A stretch of DNA of 36,411 nt from an uncultured Algibacter sp. (GCF_905480415.1 NZ_CAJQQI010000085.1:1-36411); one strand, 5' to 3'. Shown: positions 24,747 through 33,838, counted from the stretch's first letter. The notes: generated from the sequence alone by a model not told the origin. Numbers and translations: made by a program.

Positions 24747-25996
24747 TGCAAGCAGAAATAATAACTATAGGTGACGAACTTCTTATTGGTCAAGTTGTAG
24801 ACACCAATTCAGCTTTTATAGCAAAACAACTTAACAAAATTGGTGTTTCTGTATATCAAATCACTTCTATTCAAGACGATAAGAAACACATTTTACAAGC
24901 TTTAGCAGATGCTGAAAATCGTGTAGATATTCTTATTTGTACAGGAGGTTTAGGCCCCACAAAAGACGATATTACTAAAAAAACACTTGCCGAATATTTT
25001 AATGATACACTCGTAAAAAACGAGTCTGTTCTCCAAAATATAGAATCGATTTGGAAACAGCATGTTAGAACAGAGTTGCTTCAAGTTAATAGAGATCAAG
25101 CTTTAATTCCTTCAAAGTCTAAACCTTTAATGAACAAGCTGGGAACTGCCCCAGGTATGTGGATTGAAAAAGAGGATAAAGTATTTATTTCACTTCCCGG
25201 AGTTCCATATGAGATGAAGGCGTTAATAGAGCATCAAGTTATTCCACAATTAAAAGACAAATATAATTGCCCATTTATTCTTCATAAAACCATGTTAGTT
25301 TATGGTTTAGGCGAAAGTGCTTTAGCGGCTAGAATTGAAGACTGGGAAGATGCTTTACCAAGACATATAAAATTGGCCTATTTACCAAATTTAGGAAAAA
25401 TGCGTCTGCGTTTATCTACCAAAGGTTTTGATGAAGCACAATTAAAAAAGGACGTACAAGATCAAATAGATAAAGTTATCCCTTTAATACAGGAGGAGTA
25501 TGCAGGACTAGAAGATGAAGATGGTTCTGTTGAAATTATAATAGCAAAACAACTTACTAAATTAGGAAATACTTTAGCTATTGCCGAAAGTTGCACAGGC
25601 GGAGCCGTCGCAGAGCGTTTTACAGCGCATTCTGGTGCTTCAGCATTTTTCAAAGGCGGTTTAGTAACCTATTCTACGCAGTCAAAAATTAATGTTTTAA
25701 AAGTTTCAAAAGCAGATATTGATACCTATTCTGTTGTGAGTTCTCAGGTAGCTGAGGCTATGGCGAGAAACGTTCAACAATTATTTCAGTCTGATTATGC
25801 TATCGCTACAACTGGAAATGCGGGACCAACAAAAGGTGATTCTGATGCTGAGGTCGGAACGGTTTTTATTGCTATTGCTACAAAATCAGGTGTTTATTCA
25901 CAGGAATTTAACTTCGGAAATTCACGATTAAAAGTTATAAATAAAGCAGTAAATAAAGCCTTAGAAATGCTTCTAAAAGAAATTTTTAAAAATTGA
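24746..25996 (+). CDS. cinA: CinA family NMN deamidase / competence-damage protein
   Basis: This 416-residue two-domain protein has an N-terminal COG1058 molybdopterin-binding-like domain (MQAEIITIGDELLIGQ, CTGGLGPTKDDITKK). Its C-terminal domain hydrolyses nicotinamide mononucleotide in pyridine-nucleotide salvage, with AESCTGG and TTGNAGPTKGD as its signature segments. The full-length form matches Bacteroidota CinA. It is last in the FAH / Hpt / cinA unit with a 1-nt overlap to Hpt. rpmB follows about 84 nt later from its own strong promoter. Confidence 0.94.
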   Translation: MQAEIITIGDELLIGQVVDTNSAFIAKQLNKIGVSVYQITSIQDDKKHILQALADAENRVDILICTGGLGPTKDDITKKTLAEYFNDTLVKNESVLQNIESIWKQHVRTELLQVNRDQALIPSKSKPLMNKLGTAPGMWIEKEDKVFISLPGVPYEMKALIEHQVIPQLKDKYNCPFILHKTMLVYGLGESALAARIEDWEDALPRHIKLAYLPNLGKMRLRLSTKGFDEAQLKKDVQDQIDKVIPLIQEEYAGLEDEDGSVEIIIAKQLTKLGNTLAIAESCTGGAVAERFTAHSGASAFFKGGLVTYSTQSKINVLKVSKADIDTYSVVSSQVAEAMARNVQQLFQSDYAIATTGNAGPTKGDSDAEVGTVFIAIATKSGVYSQEFNFGNSRLKVINKAVNKALEMLLKEIFKN

Positions 25997-26007
25997 TATA
26001 AATTAGG

Positions 26008-26037
26008 TTGGCTTAGTATAAAGAATTTGTATATTTG
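26008..26037 (+). promoter_or_regulatory. Promoter of rpmB-rpmG operon
   Basis: A -33 TTG (26008-26010), 19 nt of spacer and a perfect -7 box TATATTTG (26030-26037) make this the best promoter in the window. The predicted leader is about 36 nt before the rpmB ATG at 26080. Confidence 0.75.
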
Positions 26038-26079
26038 CACCTCGATTTTAAGAAACAAAAGAATTTAAAGTTATATAGA

Positions 26080-26316
26080 ATGTCAAGAGTTTGTGAACTT
26101 ACAGGAAAGAAGGCCATGGTTGGAAACAATGTGTCTCATGCAATGAACAGAACTAAACGCAAATTTCATGCGAATTTAGTTAAGAAACGTTTTTACATTC
26201 CAGAAGAAGACAGCTGGGTAACTTTAAAAGTTTCTACATCTGCTTTAAAAACTATCAACAAAATAGGTATATCTGCAGCAATTAAGGACGCAAAGTCTAA
26301 AGGATTTTTAAAATAA
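26080..26316 (+). CDS. rpmB: 50S ribosomal protein L28
   Basis: The 78-residue protein starts MSRVCELTGKKAMVGNNVSH, the classic L28 N-terminus, and continues with RTKRKFHANLVKKRF. A longer reading that begins upstream is rejected, because it would start inside the -7 promoter region and add 15 unconserved residues. It heads the rpmB / rpmG / DUF4295 ribosomal cluster. Confidence 0.97.
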   Translation: MSRVCELTGKKAMVGNNVSHAMNRTKRKFHANLVKKRFYIPEEDSWVTLKVSTSALKTINKIGISAAIKDAKSKGFLK

Positions 26317-26343
26317 TAGCTGTATTTAATAAGTAAATAAGAC

Positions 26344-26526
26344 ATGGCAAAGAGAGGTAACAGAATACAAGTAATCTTAGAGTGCACAGAGCACAAAGGA
26401 ACTGGTGAACCAGGAACTTCAAGATACATTACAACAAAAAACAAAAAGAATACGCCTGATAGAATGGAGATTAAGAAATTTAATCCGATCCTAAAGCGTA
26501 TGACACTTCATAAAGAAATTAAATAA
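26344..26526 (+). CDS. rpmG: 50S ribosomal protein L33
   Basis: This 60-residue L33 starts [19 protein letters not shown] and contains [20 protein letters not shown]. It has only one Cys (C14), so it is the zinc-free (C-) form. It lies 27 nt after rpmB and 42 nt before the DUF4295 gene. Confidence 0.97.
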   Translation: MAKRGNRIQVILECTEHKGTGEPGTSRYITTKNKKNTPDRMEIKKFNPILKRMTLHKEIK

Positions 26527-26568
26527 TTAGAGATTTTTAAAAATCTCAAATAACACCGTTATAAGGTC

Positions 26569-26721
26569 ATGGCAAAGAAATCAGTAGCATCATTACAAAC
26601 AGGATCTAAAAGATTAACAAAAGCAATAAAAATGGTAAAGTCTCCAAAAACTGGAGCTTACATGTTTGTTGAATCCATAATGAATCCAGAACAGGTTAGC
26701 GACTTTTTAGCTAAAAAGTGA
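26569..26721 (+). CDS. DUF4295 small basic ribosome-linked protein (50 aa)
   Basis: This small gene encodes 50 residues starting MAKKSVASLQTGSKRLTKAI and ending NPEQVSDFLAKK. It is Lys-rich and sits directly after rpmB and rpmG, as in other Bacteroidota. As I recall, a DUF4295 protein was found in the Flavobacterium johnsoniae ribosome structure as a phylum-specific ribosomal protein (bL38); I cannot verify that here. A strong terminator follows 23 nt after its stop, so it closes the ribosomal operon. Its start ATG is chosen by similarity to the MAKK N-terminus. Confidence 0.9.
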   Translation: MAKKSVASLQTGSKRLTKAIKMVKSPKTGAYMFVESIMNPEQVSDFLAKK

Positions 26722-26744
26722 AAAACATTGTTTCAAGATATTAT

Positions 26745-26778
26745 AAGCTGCTTTCTACCGAAAGCGGCTTTTTTATTT
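26745..26778 (+). terminator. Terminator of the ribosomal protein operon
   Basis: AAGCTGCTTTC-TACC-GAAAGCGGCTT is an 11-bp stem with one G-U pair, followed by a T run. It separates the operon from ftsY. Confidence 0.9.
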
Positions 26779-26851
26779 TTATATTTGGTTGAATTTCTGC
26801 CATAATAGCAGTAAAACAAAAATGGTAAGGAAATTGACAAGAGTAATTTCT

Positions 26852-26925
26852 GCGTTACCAAAAAGGTCGAGTTTTCGGCAGTCGCTTTCGGAGAAGAGCT
26901 CCAACGAATGTTTCAGTCCCTAGCG
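26852..26925 (+). repeat. GCGTTA...TAACGC dispersed repeat, copy 4 (most diverged)
   Basis: Left end GCGTTACCAAAAAGGTCGAG, right end TTTCAGTCCCTAGCGC, total 74 bp, upstream of ftsY. A small central hairpin GGAG-AAGAG-CTCC (26890-26902) is present. It is about as long as copy 2 but differs at several positions, suggesting an old copy. Confidence 0.6.
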
Positions 26926-26965
26926 CAAATTAGATTTTATATTAAACAACCAACTTAGAATTAAA

Positions 26966-27940
26966 ATGAGCTTTTTTAAAAAAATATTTTCTTCAGAAAA
27001 AAAGGAAACCCTAGACAAAGGATTAGAGAAATCTAAATCTAGTTTTATGGGTAAGCTAAGTAAAGCTGTAGCGGGGAAATCTAAAGTAGATGATGACGTT
27101 CTAGATAACCTTGAGGAAGTTTTAGTGTCTAGTGATGTTGGCGTTAATACAACACTTAAGGTGATTACTCGTATTGAGGAACGCGTATCAAAAGATAAAT
27201 ATTTAGGAACCGACGAACTAAACAAAATCCTTCGTGAAGAAATTGCAGCACTTTTAAGTGAAACCAATTCTGGAGAAGATACAGAGTTTACTATTCCAGA
27301 ATTACCAAAACAAGAAAACGGAACAAAAACGCCTTATGTGTTAATGGTGGTTGGGGTAAATGGCGTTGGAAAAACGACGACTATTGGAAAGCTAGCGTAT
27401 CAATTTAAAAAGCAAGGTTTAAAAGTAGTTATGGGAGCAGCTGACACATTTAGGGCGGCAGCTATAGACCAACTTCAAGTATGGGCAGATCGAGTAGATG
27501 TGCCAATGGTAAGACAAGATATGGGAAGTGATCCTGCATCAGTTGCGTTTGATGCCTTAGAATCTGGAGTGAATCAAGAAGCTGATGTTATTATTATAGA
27601 TACTGCTGGTCGTTTACATAATAAAGTAAACTTAATGAACGAGCTTACCAAAGTAAAACGTGTCATGCAAAAGGTAGTTGGCGATGCGCCACACGATGTA
27701 TTATTAGTTTTAGATGGTTCTACAGGTCAAAATGCATTTGAGCAAGCAAAACAGTTTACAGCGGCAACAGAAGTGACCTCGTTAGCAGTAACTAAATTAG
27801 ATGGAACAGCTAAAGGCGGTGTAGTTATTGGTATTTCTGATCAATTTCAAATTCCTGTAAAATATATTGGAGTAGGAGAAGGTATCGAAGATTTACAAGT
27901 CTTCAATAAATTTGAGTTTGTAGATTCGTTTTTTAAATAA
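26966..27940 (+). CDS. ftsY: Signal recognition particle receptor FtsY
   Basis: This membrane-associated GTPase docks SRP-ribosome complexes at the Sec translocon. It has a four-helix N domain at about 20-100. The G domain has P-loop GVNGVGKTT (130-138), GAADTFRAAA, DTAGRLHNK and TKLDGTAKGG. The 324 residues lack the long acidic A domain of E. coli FtsY and have only a short basic start MSFFKKIFSSEKK, as in other short FtsY proteins. It sits between the ribosomal operon and rimO, an order common in flavobacteria. Confidence 0.96.
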   Translation: MSFFKKIFSSEKKETLDKGLEKSKSSFMGKLSKAVAGKSKVDDDVLDNLEEVLVSSDVGVNTTLKVITRIEERVSKDKYLGTDELNKILREEIAALLSETNSGEDTEFTIPELPKQENGTKTPYVLMVVGVNGVGKTTTIGKLAYQFKKQGLKVVMGAADTFRAAAIDQLQVWADRVDVPMVRQDMGSDPASVAFDALESGVNQEADVIIIDTAGRLHNKVNLMNELTKVKRVMQKVVGDAPHDVLLVLDGSTGQNAFEQAKQFTAATEVTSLAVTKLDGTAKGGVVIGISDQFQIPVKYIGVGEGIEDLQVFNKFEFVDSFFK

Positions 27941-28002
27941 AAAAGCCAATTTCCATAACACTCGAGTCTTTATCATAATAATCAAAATAATAGTATTTAT
28001 GC

Positions 28003-28040
28003 ATAGAGAGTTCCTGCTAAAGTAGGAACTCTCTATTTTA
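28003..28040 (+). terminator. Terminator of ftsY
   Basis: A 13-bp perfect stem ATAGAGAGTTCCT / AGGAACTCTCTAT with an 8-nt loop and a following T-rich tail. Confidence 0.9.
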
Positions 28041-28071
28041 ATAAGGACGACTTTAATCCACAATCATTCCG

Positions 28072-28079
28072 TACCTTTG
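28072..28079 (+). promoter_or_regulatory. Bacteroidota -7 box of rimO
   Basis: TACCTTTG is a perfect TAnnTTTG followed by CACCC, a very typical Bacteroidota arrangement, 21 nt before the rimO ATG at 28100. Confidence 0.6.
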
Positions 28080-28099
28080 CACCCAGATTTATAAAACGT

Positions 28100-29404
28100 A
28101 TGCGCACAAAAACTCTAAAGAAAAACAAGATAAACGTAGTAACCCTTGGTTGTAGTAAAAATGTTTACGACAGCGAAGTGTTAATGGGGCAATTGAAGGC
28201 CAATGGAAAAGATGTGGTACATGAGGAAGAAGGTAATATAGTTGTTATTAACACTTGCGGATTTATTAAAAATGCAAAAGAAGAAAGTGTTAATACGATT
28301 TTAGAATACGTTCAGAAAAAGCAAGATGGTGATGTAGATAAAGTATTTGTAACGGGTTGTTTAAGTGAGCGTTATAAGCCAGATTTATTAAAAGAAATCC
28401 CGAATGTTGATGAATATTTTGGGACGACTGAATTACCTGGATTATTGAAGGCTTTAGGTGCAGATTATAAACATGAACTTATTGGAGAACGTTTAACAAC
28501 CACACCAAAAAATTATGCCTATTTAAAAATTGCGGAGGGTTGCGATAGACCATGTTCTTTTTGCGCGATTCCAATCATGCGAGGGAAACATAGAAGTACA
28601 CCCATTGAAGAGATTGTTATTGAGGCTGAAAAATTAGCTGCTAATGGTGTTAAAGAATTGATTCTTATTGCGCAAGATTTAACGTATTATGGACTCGATT
28701 TATACAAGAAACGAAACTTAGCAGAATTACTTGAAGCGTTAGTAAAAGTGGATGGTGTAGACTGGATTCGTTTGCATTATGCTTTTCCAACTGGGTTTCC
28801 TTTGGACGTGTTAGATGTCATGAATCGCGAACCTAAAGTTTGCAACTATTTAGATATTCCATTACAGCATATTTCAGACTCTATTTTAAAAAGTATGCGT
28901 CGTGGAACAACAAAAGAAAAGACTACGAGGTTATTACAAGAGTTTCGCACCAAAGTGCCTAATATGACTATTAGAACAACTCTTATTGTTGGCTATCCAG
29001 GAGAAACAGAAGAAAATTTTCAAGAATTAAAACAATGGGTTTCTGATATGCGTTTTGAACGTTTAGGTTGTTTTACTTATAGCCATGAAGAAAACACGCA
29101 TGCATATAATCTAGAAGATGATGTTCCTGAAGACGTTAAAATTGACAGAGCAAACCAAATTATGGAAATTCAATCTCAGATTTCTTGGGAATTGAATCAA
29201 TTTAAAATAGGGCAGGAGTTTAAAGTTATAGTAGATAGAAAAGAAGGTAATTATTTTGTTGGACGTACAGAATTTGATTCTCCCGATGTGGATAATGAAG
29301 TATTAATTGATGCGACAAAAATCTACCTAAAAACAGGTGAATTCACTACCGTTAAAATTATTGAAGCAGAAGATTTTGACCTTTATGGTGAAGTCATTGC
29401 TTAG
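28100..29404 (+). CDS. rimO: Ribosomal protein S12 methylthiotransferase RimO
   Basis: This radical-SAM enzyme adds a methylthio group to an aspartate of ribosomal protein S12. The N-terminal MTTase domain coordinates an iron-sulfur cluster with C18, C53 and C87. The radical-SAM CxxxCxxC is C148, C152 and C155 (EGCDRPCSFCAIP), followed by a C-terminal TRAM domain. The 434 residues match RimO, and the SM-like start NVVTLGCSKNVYDSE distinguishes it from the related tRNA enzyme MiaB. It has its own promoter box. Confidence 0.96.
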   Translation: MRTKTLKKNKINVVTLGCSKNVYDSEVLMGQLKANGKDVVHEEEGNIVVINTCGFIKNAKEESVNTILEYVQKKQDGDVDKVFVTGCLSERYKPDLLKEIPNVDEYFGTTELPGLLKALGADYKHELIGERLTTTPKNYAYLKIAEGCDRPCSFCAIPIMRGKHRSTPIEEIVIEAEKLAANGVKELILIAQDLTYYGLDLYKKRNLAELLEALVKVDGVDWIRLHYAFPTGFPLDVLDVMNREPKVCNYLDIPLQHISDSILKSMRRGTTKEKTTRLLQEFRTKVPNMTIRTTLIVGYPGETEENFQELKQWVSDMRFERLGCFTYSHEENTHAYNLEDDVPEDVKIDRANQIMEIQSQISWELNQFKIGQEFKVIVDRKEGNYFVGRTEFDSPDVDNEVLIDATKIYLKTGEFTTVKIIEAEDFDLYGEVIA

Positions 29405-29508
29405 TACTAAAACTGTTGAAATTTATTTAAAAACAATTATAATCACGTTGAGCCTGTAGATGCGTGTTTTTAAATATTTATAATTTAAAAACATATCGAT
29501 TAGTTTTA

Positions 29509-29516
29509 TATTTTTG
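29509..29516 (+). promoter_or_regulatory. Bacteroidota -7 box of the M23 gene
   Basis: TATTTTTG is a perfect TAnnTTTG ending 5 nt before the ATG at 29522. A typical start site falls on the start codon itself, so the mRNA would be leaderless. Confidence 0.45.
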
Positions 29517-29521
29517 AAACT

Positions 29522-30208
29522 ATGGAGTCAGAGGGTTTTACAAAGTTTCTTAATAGTATCAGTTCAGATGGATTGTCTGTATTAGATGCATCCATTCCAA
29601 AATCCAAATATATTCCCATAGATTTATCTGAATCTAACAAAACACTCAATACGGTCGATGTGTCTTCGTCTCCAAAATTGGGAGTGTTTGTAAGTAATCA
29701 TATAAAAAAGCATGATGCTTTAGTAGCTTATGGTGGATATTTAGAAGTTCGAAACATATACAAACGCAGTCACCATTTTAATAGTCGAGCTAAACAAGAA
29801 CGCAACATCCATTTAGGAGTCGATTTGTGGTGTGAAGCTAAAACGCCTATTTACGCGCCGTTGGATGGCGTAGTTCACAGTTTTAAGAATAACACTAACC
29901 ATGGTGATTATGGACCAACTATAATTTTAAAGCATCATATTCCTGGGGTTGAATTTTATACACTTTATGGACATTTAAGTTTAGTATCTTTTGAGAAGCT
30001 AAAAGTGGGACAGGGATTTAAGCAAGGTGACAAAATCGCGACTTTAGGAGATGCCAATATTAATGGTGATTATCCACCGCATTTACACTTTCAGATAATA
30101 AAAGATATACAAGGTTATAAAGGTGATTACCCCGGCGTTTGTAGTGAAAGTGATTTGGGTTATTATAAAGGGAATTGCCCTAATCCTGATTTGTTATTGA
30201 AGTTGTAA
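29522..30208 (+). CDS. M23 (LytM-type) peptidase without visible signal peptide
   Basis: M23 enzymes cut peptidoglycan cross-links. The zinc ligands are H97 and D101 (HLGVD) and H189 (HLHF), with catalytic H151 (YGHLS) and H187, so the site is complete. Unusually, the N-terminus MESEGFTKFL is hydrophilic and the first 90 residues contain no signal peptide or membrane helix. Some flavobacteria have this domain fused to a class III aminotransferase; here it is a free 228-residue protein. The start is fixed by the -7 box just upstream. It ends before a terminator. Confidence 0.88.
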   Translation: MESEGFTKFLNSISSDGLSVLDASIPKSKYIPIDLSESNKTLNTVDVSSSPKLGVFVSNHIKKHDALVAYGGYLEVRNIYKRSHHFNSRAKQERNIHLGVDLWCEAKTPIYAPLDGVVHSFKNNTNHGDYGPTIILKHHIPGVEFYTLYGHLSLVSFEKLKVGQGFKQGDKIATLGDANINGDYPPHLHFQIIKDIQGYKGDYPGVCSESDLGYYKGNCPNPDLLLKL

Positions 30209-30267
30209 ATTTTGGATTCTATTTTATTTTTAGATAAAACAAATCTGTTATTTAATAATGGAGTATA

Positions 30268-30297
30268 AAAAATCCTGATAGTTTCTATCAGGATTTT
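30268..30297. terminator. Terminator between the M23 and secA genes
   Basis: AAAATCCTGATAG / CTATCAGGATTTT, a 13-bp symmetrical stem with short loop, in the 126-bp gap between convergent genes. It can serve both strands. Confidence 0.85.
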
Positions 30298-30334
30298 AAT
30301 GTTTTTAGATTCTTTTTTTTTCAAAGGAATTTAA

Positions 30335-33300
30335 TTACTCCTCAACCAAAACCCACTCGCCTTTCGCAATTAAAGGTTCAGCTTGTTTGTATTTTAAAGT
30401 TTTGTTTTCACCTTTTATAACGTGCTTTATAGTCACACGATCATTTCGTCCAATTTTTGGTTTATCACGCACAATAGTTTCAACAACTTCTTGATTCCGT
30501 TGCGTATTTCCCGCAGCTCTGTTTTGTGCAGAACGCTCATCTAAATTAGGGATTTCGTCTTTTTGAGTTTTTAGATTTTCCTTTTTACGGGTTTGTCTAG
30601 CCTCTTGAATTGTGTTTTGTGTTTCTTGAGGTAACTCACCTTTAAATAAGAATGAAATAACATCTTTATTCACTTCGTCAATCATCGCTTTAAATAATTC
30701 AAAAGACTCAAACTTATAAATCAATAAAGGGTCTTTTTGCTCATGCACCGCTAATTGAACCGATTGCTTTAACTCATCCATTTTACGTAAATGTGTTTTC
30801 CAAGCATCATCTATTATAGCCAATGTAATGTTCTTTTCAAAATCGTTAATTAATTGTTTACCTTGAGTTTCATAAGCTTTTTCAAGATCTGTAACAACAT
30901 TTAAACTCTTAACACCATCTGTAAACGGTACAACTATACGTTTGAATTTATCGCGTTGTGTTTCATATACATTTTTAATAACAGGAAAAGCAATATCTGC
31001 GTTTCTAGCCATTTTATCTTTATAATGCGTAAAAGCAGCTTTGTATATTTTTGAAGTAATCTCTTGAGCCGACAGCTTACCAAATTCATCTTCGGTAATT
31101 GGCGAACCCATAGAGAAATATCGAATCAATTCAAACTCAAAGTTTTTATAATCATTAGCCCCTTTATTTGTTTCTGATATACCTTCCGTAGTATCAAAAA
31201 TCATATTAGCTAAATCAACACGCAAACGTTCCCCATTTAAAGCATTGTAACGACGTTTGTAAACGACTTCACGCTGTGCGTTCATAACATCATCATATTC
31301 TAACAAACGTTTACGAACACCAAACTGGTTTTCTTCAACCTTTTTCTGTGCACGCTCAATAGATTTTGAAATCATAGAATGCTGAATCACTTCGCCTTCT
31401 TTCAAGCCCATTTTGTCCATCATTTTCGCAATACGCTCACTACCAAATAAACGCATCAAGTTATCTTCAAGAGATACATAAAACTGTGAACTTCCTGGAT
31501 CTCCTTGACGACCAGCACGACCACGTAGTTGTCTATCCACACGACGCGAATCATGACGCTCTGTGCCAACAATAGCTAAACCGCCAGCGGCTTTAACTTC
31601 GTCTGATAATTTAATATCCGTACCACGACCAGCCATATTGGTTGCTATAGTTATTTGTCCCGCATTTCCAGCTTCTGCAACAATATCAGCCTCTCTTTTA
31701 TGCTGTTTCGCGTTTAATACATTATGCGATAATTTACGAATGCTTAACATTTTCCCTAATAACTCACTAATTTCAACAGAAGTTGTACCAATAAGTACCG
31801 GACGACCTGCTTCAGATAGTTTAGTTACATCGTCAATAACTGCATTGTATTTTTCGCGTTTTGTTTTATAAACTAAATCTTCTTTATCATCTCTAGCAAT
31901 AGGGCGGTTAGTTGGCGTTTCAAGAACATCTAATTTGTAGATTTCCCAAAACTCGCCAGCTTCAGTTAAAGCAGTACCCGTCATCCCTGAAAGTTTACGA
32001 TACATTCTAAAGTAATTCTGTAATGTTACTGTAGCAAACGTTTGGGTAGCATCTTCAATTTTTACATTTTCTTTGGCTTCAATCGCTTGGTGTAATCCAT
32101 CAGAATAACGACGGCCATCCATAATACGACCGGTTTGTTCATCAACAATCATAACCTTATTTTCCATCACCACATATTGGGTGTCTTTTTCAAATAAAGC
32201 ATACGCCTTGAGTAACTGACTTAACGTATGAATACGCTCAGATTTCAAACCAAATTCTTTGAATAATTCTTCTTTAAGCGTTGCTTCTTCTTCAACATCA
32301 AGGTTTTGATCTTCGATTTTTGCAACTTCAATACCTATTTCTGGTAAGATGAAAAAGTCTGGGTTATCTTTTCCAGAAATGTATTCAATACCTTTATCGG
32401 TTAATTCAACTTGGTTGTTTTTTTCTTCAATAACATAGTATAATTCCTCATCAACCTTAGGCATTTCCCGGTTGTTATCTTGCATATAGAAATTTTCAGT
32501 TTTTTGAAGCAATTGCTTAACACCTTCTTCAGATAAAAACTTTATGAGCGCTTTATTTTTAGGAATACCTCTGTAAACACGTAGCAGTTTTAAACCACCT
32601 TCTTGAGTATCTCCATCCTTAATTAACTTTTTAGCTTCCGCTAAAACACCCGTTAAATATTTACGTTGTACCGAAACAATATCATCAACCTTAGGCTTTA
32701 ATTCTGTAAACTCGTGGCGGTCACCTTTTGGGATAGGACCCGAAATAATTAATGGTGTACGAGCATCATCTACTAAAACAGAATCTACTTCATCTACAAT
32801 AGCGAAGTGGTGCGGACGTTGAACTAAATCATCAGGCGAATGTGCCATATTATCACGCAGGTAATCAAAACCAAATTCGTTATTAGTACCGTATGTAATA
32901 TCAGAATTATACGCTTTTTTACGCGCTGCCGAGTTTGGTTGGTGGTAATCAATACAATCAACACTCATCCCATGAAACTGAAAAATAGGAGCCATCCAAG
33001 CGCTATCACGTTTTGCTAAGTAGTCATTAACTGTTACTAAATGAACCCCTTTTCCAGCTAAGGCATTTAAATACATCGGTAAAGTCGCTACCAAAGTTTT
33101 TCCTTCTCCCGTTTGCATTTCGGCAATTTTACCTTGGTGCATCGAAATCCCACCAATTAACTGAACATCATAATGTATCATGTCCCAAGTAATAGGTTTC
33201 CCTGCAGCATCCCAAGAATTTGACCAAATCGCTTTATCATCTTCTAACGCAACATATTCTTTTTCACCAGATAAATTTCTATCAAACTCATTAGCACTAA

Positions 33301-33691
33301 CCATAATAGAGGTGTTATGCACAAAACGTTTAGCCGTTTCTTTAACCACAGCAAAAGCTTCGGGTAAAATAGCGTTCAAAACATCTTCAGTAATAAGGTA
33401 AGCCTCATCTTTAAGTTTATCAATGTCCTGATAGATATCTTCACGTCTATCAATATCTTCAGTAGTTTCAGCTTCTTGAGTAAGATTAGTAATTTGCTCG
33501 TTTATACTTGCAATGGATTCAGCAATTTTTGCTTTAAATTCATCAGTTTTTGCTCTTAATTCATCATGACTCAAGGCTTCTAAAGCAGATTCAAAGGTTT
33601 TAATTTTATCAACAAGCGGGGAGAGCGCTTTTACGTCTTGTTTAGCCTTGTCTCCAACAAATACTTTTAATACAGAATTTAAAAAACTCAT
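30335..33691 (-). CDS. secA: Protein translocase subunit SecA
   Basis: SecA is the ATP-driven motor of the Sec translocon. Walker A (MQTGEGKTL) is at about 192-200, far later than in E. coli (about 102-109), because of extra N-terminal segments at about 60-95 and 125-165. DEVDS, a long insertion region, TNMAGRGTDI and GRAGRQGDPG follow. The 1118 residues fit Bacteroidota SecA. The C-terminus (GEWVLVEE) lacks the CxCxnCH zinc-binding motif that binds SecB in proteobacteria. A minus-strand TATCTTTG box at 33769-33776 predicts a leader of about 70 nt containing a small CTAGG/CCTAG hairpin. Confidence 0.97.
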   Translation of the reverse strand: MSFLNSVLKVFVGDKAKQDVKALSPLVDKIKTFESALEALSHDELRAKTDEFKAKIAESIASINEQITNLTQEAETTEDIDRREDIYQDIDKLKDEAYLITEDVLNAILPEAFAVVKETAKRFVHNTSIMVSANEFDRNLSGEKEYVALEDDKAIWSNSWDAAGKPITWDMIHYDVQLIGGISMHQGKIAEMQTGEGKTLVATLPMYLNALAGKGVHLVTVNDYLAKRDSAWMAPIFQFHGMSVDCIDYHQPNSAARKKAYNSDITYGTNNEFGFDYLRDNMAHSPDDLVQRPHHFAIVDEVDSVLVDDARTPLIISGPIPKGDRHEFTELKPKVDDIVSVQRKYLTGVLAEAKKLIKDGDTQEGGLKLLRVYRGIPKNKALIKFLSEEGVKQLLQKTENFYMQDNNREMPKVDEELYYVIEEKNNQVELTDKGIEYISGKDNPDFFILPEIGIEVAKIEDQNLDVEEEATLKEELFKEFGLKSERIHTLSQLLKAYALFEKDTQYVVMENKVMIVDEQTGRIMDGRRYSDGLHQAIEAKENVKIEDATQTFATVTLQNYFRMYRKLSGMTGTALTEAGEFWEIYKLDVLETPTNRPIARDDKEDLVYKTKREKYNAVIDDVTKLSEAGRPVLIGTTSVEISELLGKMLSIRKLSHNVLNAKQHKREADIVAEAGNAGQITIATNMAGRGTDIKLSDEVKAAGGLAIVGTERHDSRRVDRQLRGRAGRQGDPGSSQFYVSLEDNLMRLFGSERIAKMMDKMGLKEGEVIQHSMISKSIERAQKKVEENQFGVRKRLLEYDDVMNAQREVVYKRRYNALNGERLRVDLANMIFDTTEGISETNKGANDYKNFEFELIRYFSMGSPITEDEFGKLSAQEITSKIYKAAFTHYKDKMARNADIAFPVIKNVYETQRDKFKRIVVPFTDGVKSLNVVTDLEKAYETQGKQLINDFEKNITLAIIDDAWKTHLRKMDELKQSVQLAVHEQKDPLLIYKFESFELFKAMIDEVNKDVISFLFKGELPQETQNTIQEARQTRKKENLKTQKDEIPNLDERSAQNRAAGNTQRNQEVVETIVRDKPKIGRNDRVTIKHVIKGENKTLKYKQAEPLIAKGEWVLVEE

Positions 33692-33768
33692 GAGTATAAT
33701 TTTATATATTTTATCTAGGATTGCCCTAGGGTTTTATCATTACTATTTTTGCGCTATCAAAAGGCATT

Positions 33769-33776
33769 CAAAGATA
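33769..33776 (-). promoter_or_regulatory. Bacteroidota -7 box of secA
   Basis: The minus strand reads TATCTTTG, a perfect TAnnTTTG, 78 nt upstream of the secA ATG. A 5-bp inverted repeat (33715-33719 with 33725-33729) lies in the predicted leader. Confidence 0.45.
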
Positions 33777-33807
33777 CATTTTGTTGCGCTTTTTTTAGGG
33801 TTAAGAA

Positions 33808-33838
33808 CAAAAAAAAAGCCTCTAATCGAGACTTTTTA
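33808..33838 (-). terminator. Terminator of the DUF2795 gene
   Basis: The minus strand reads AAAAAGTCTC-GATTA-GAGGCTTTTT, a hairpin with one G-U pair followed by a long T run, just after the stop of the 73-aa gene. Confidence 0.8.

Noticed and set aside
26035-26079. Upstream extension of rpmB
   Set aside because: The extra 15 residues are not part of L28, and they would be encoded from the promoter -7 region.
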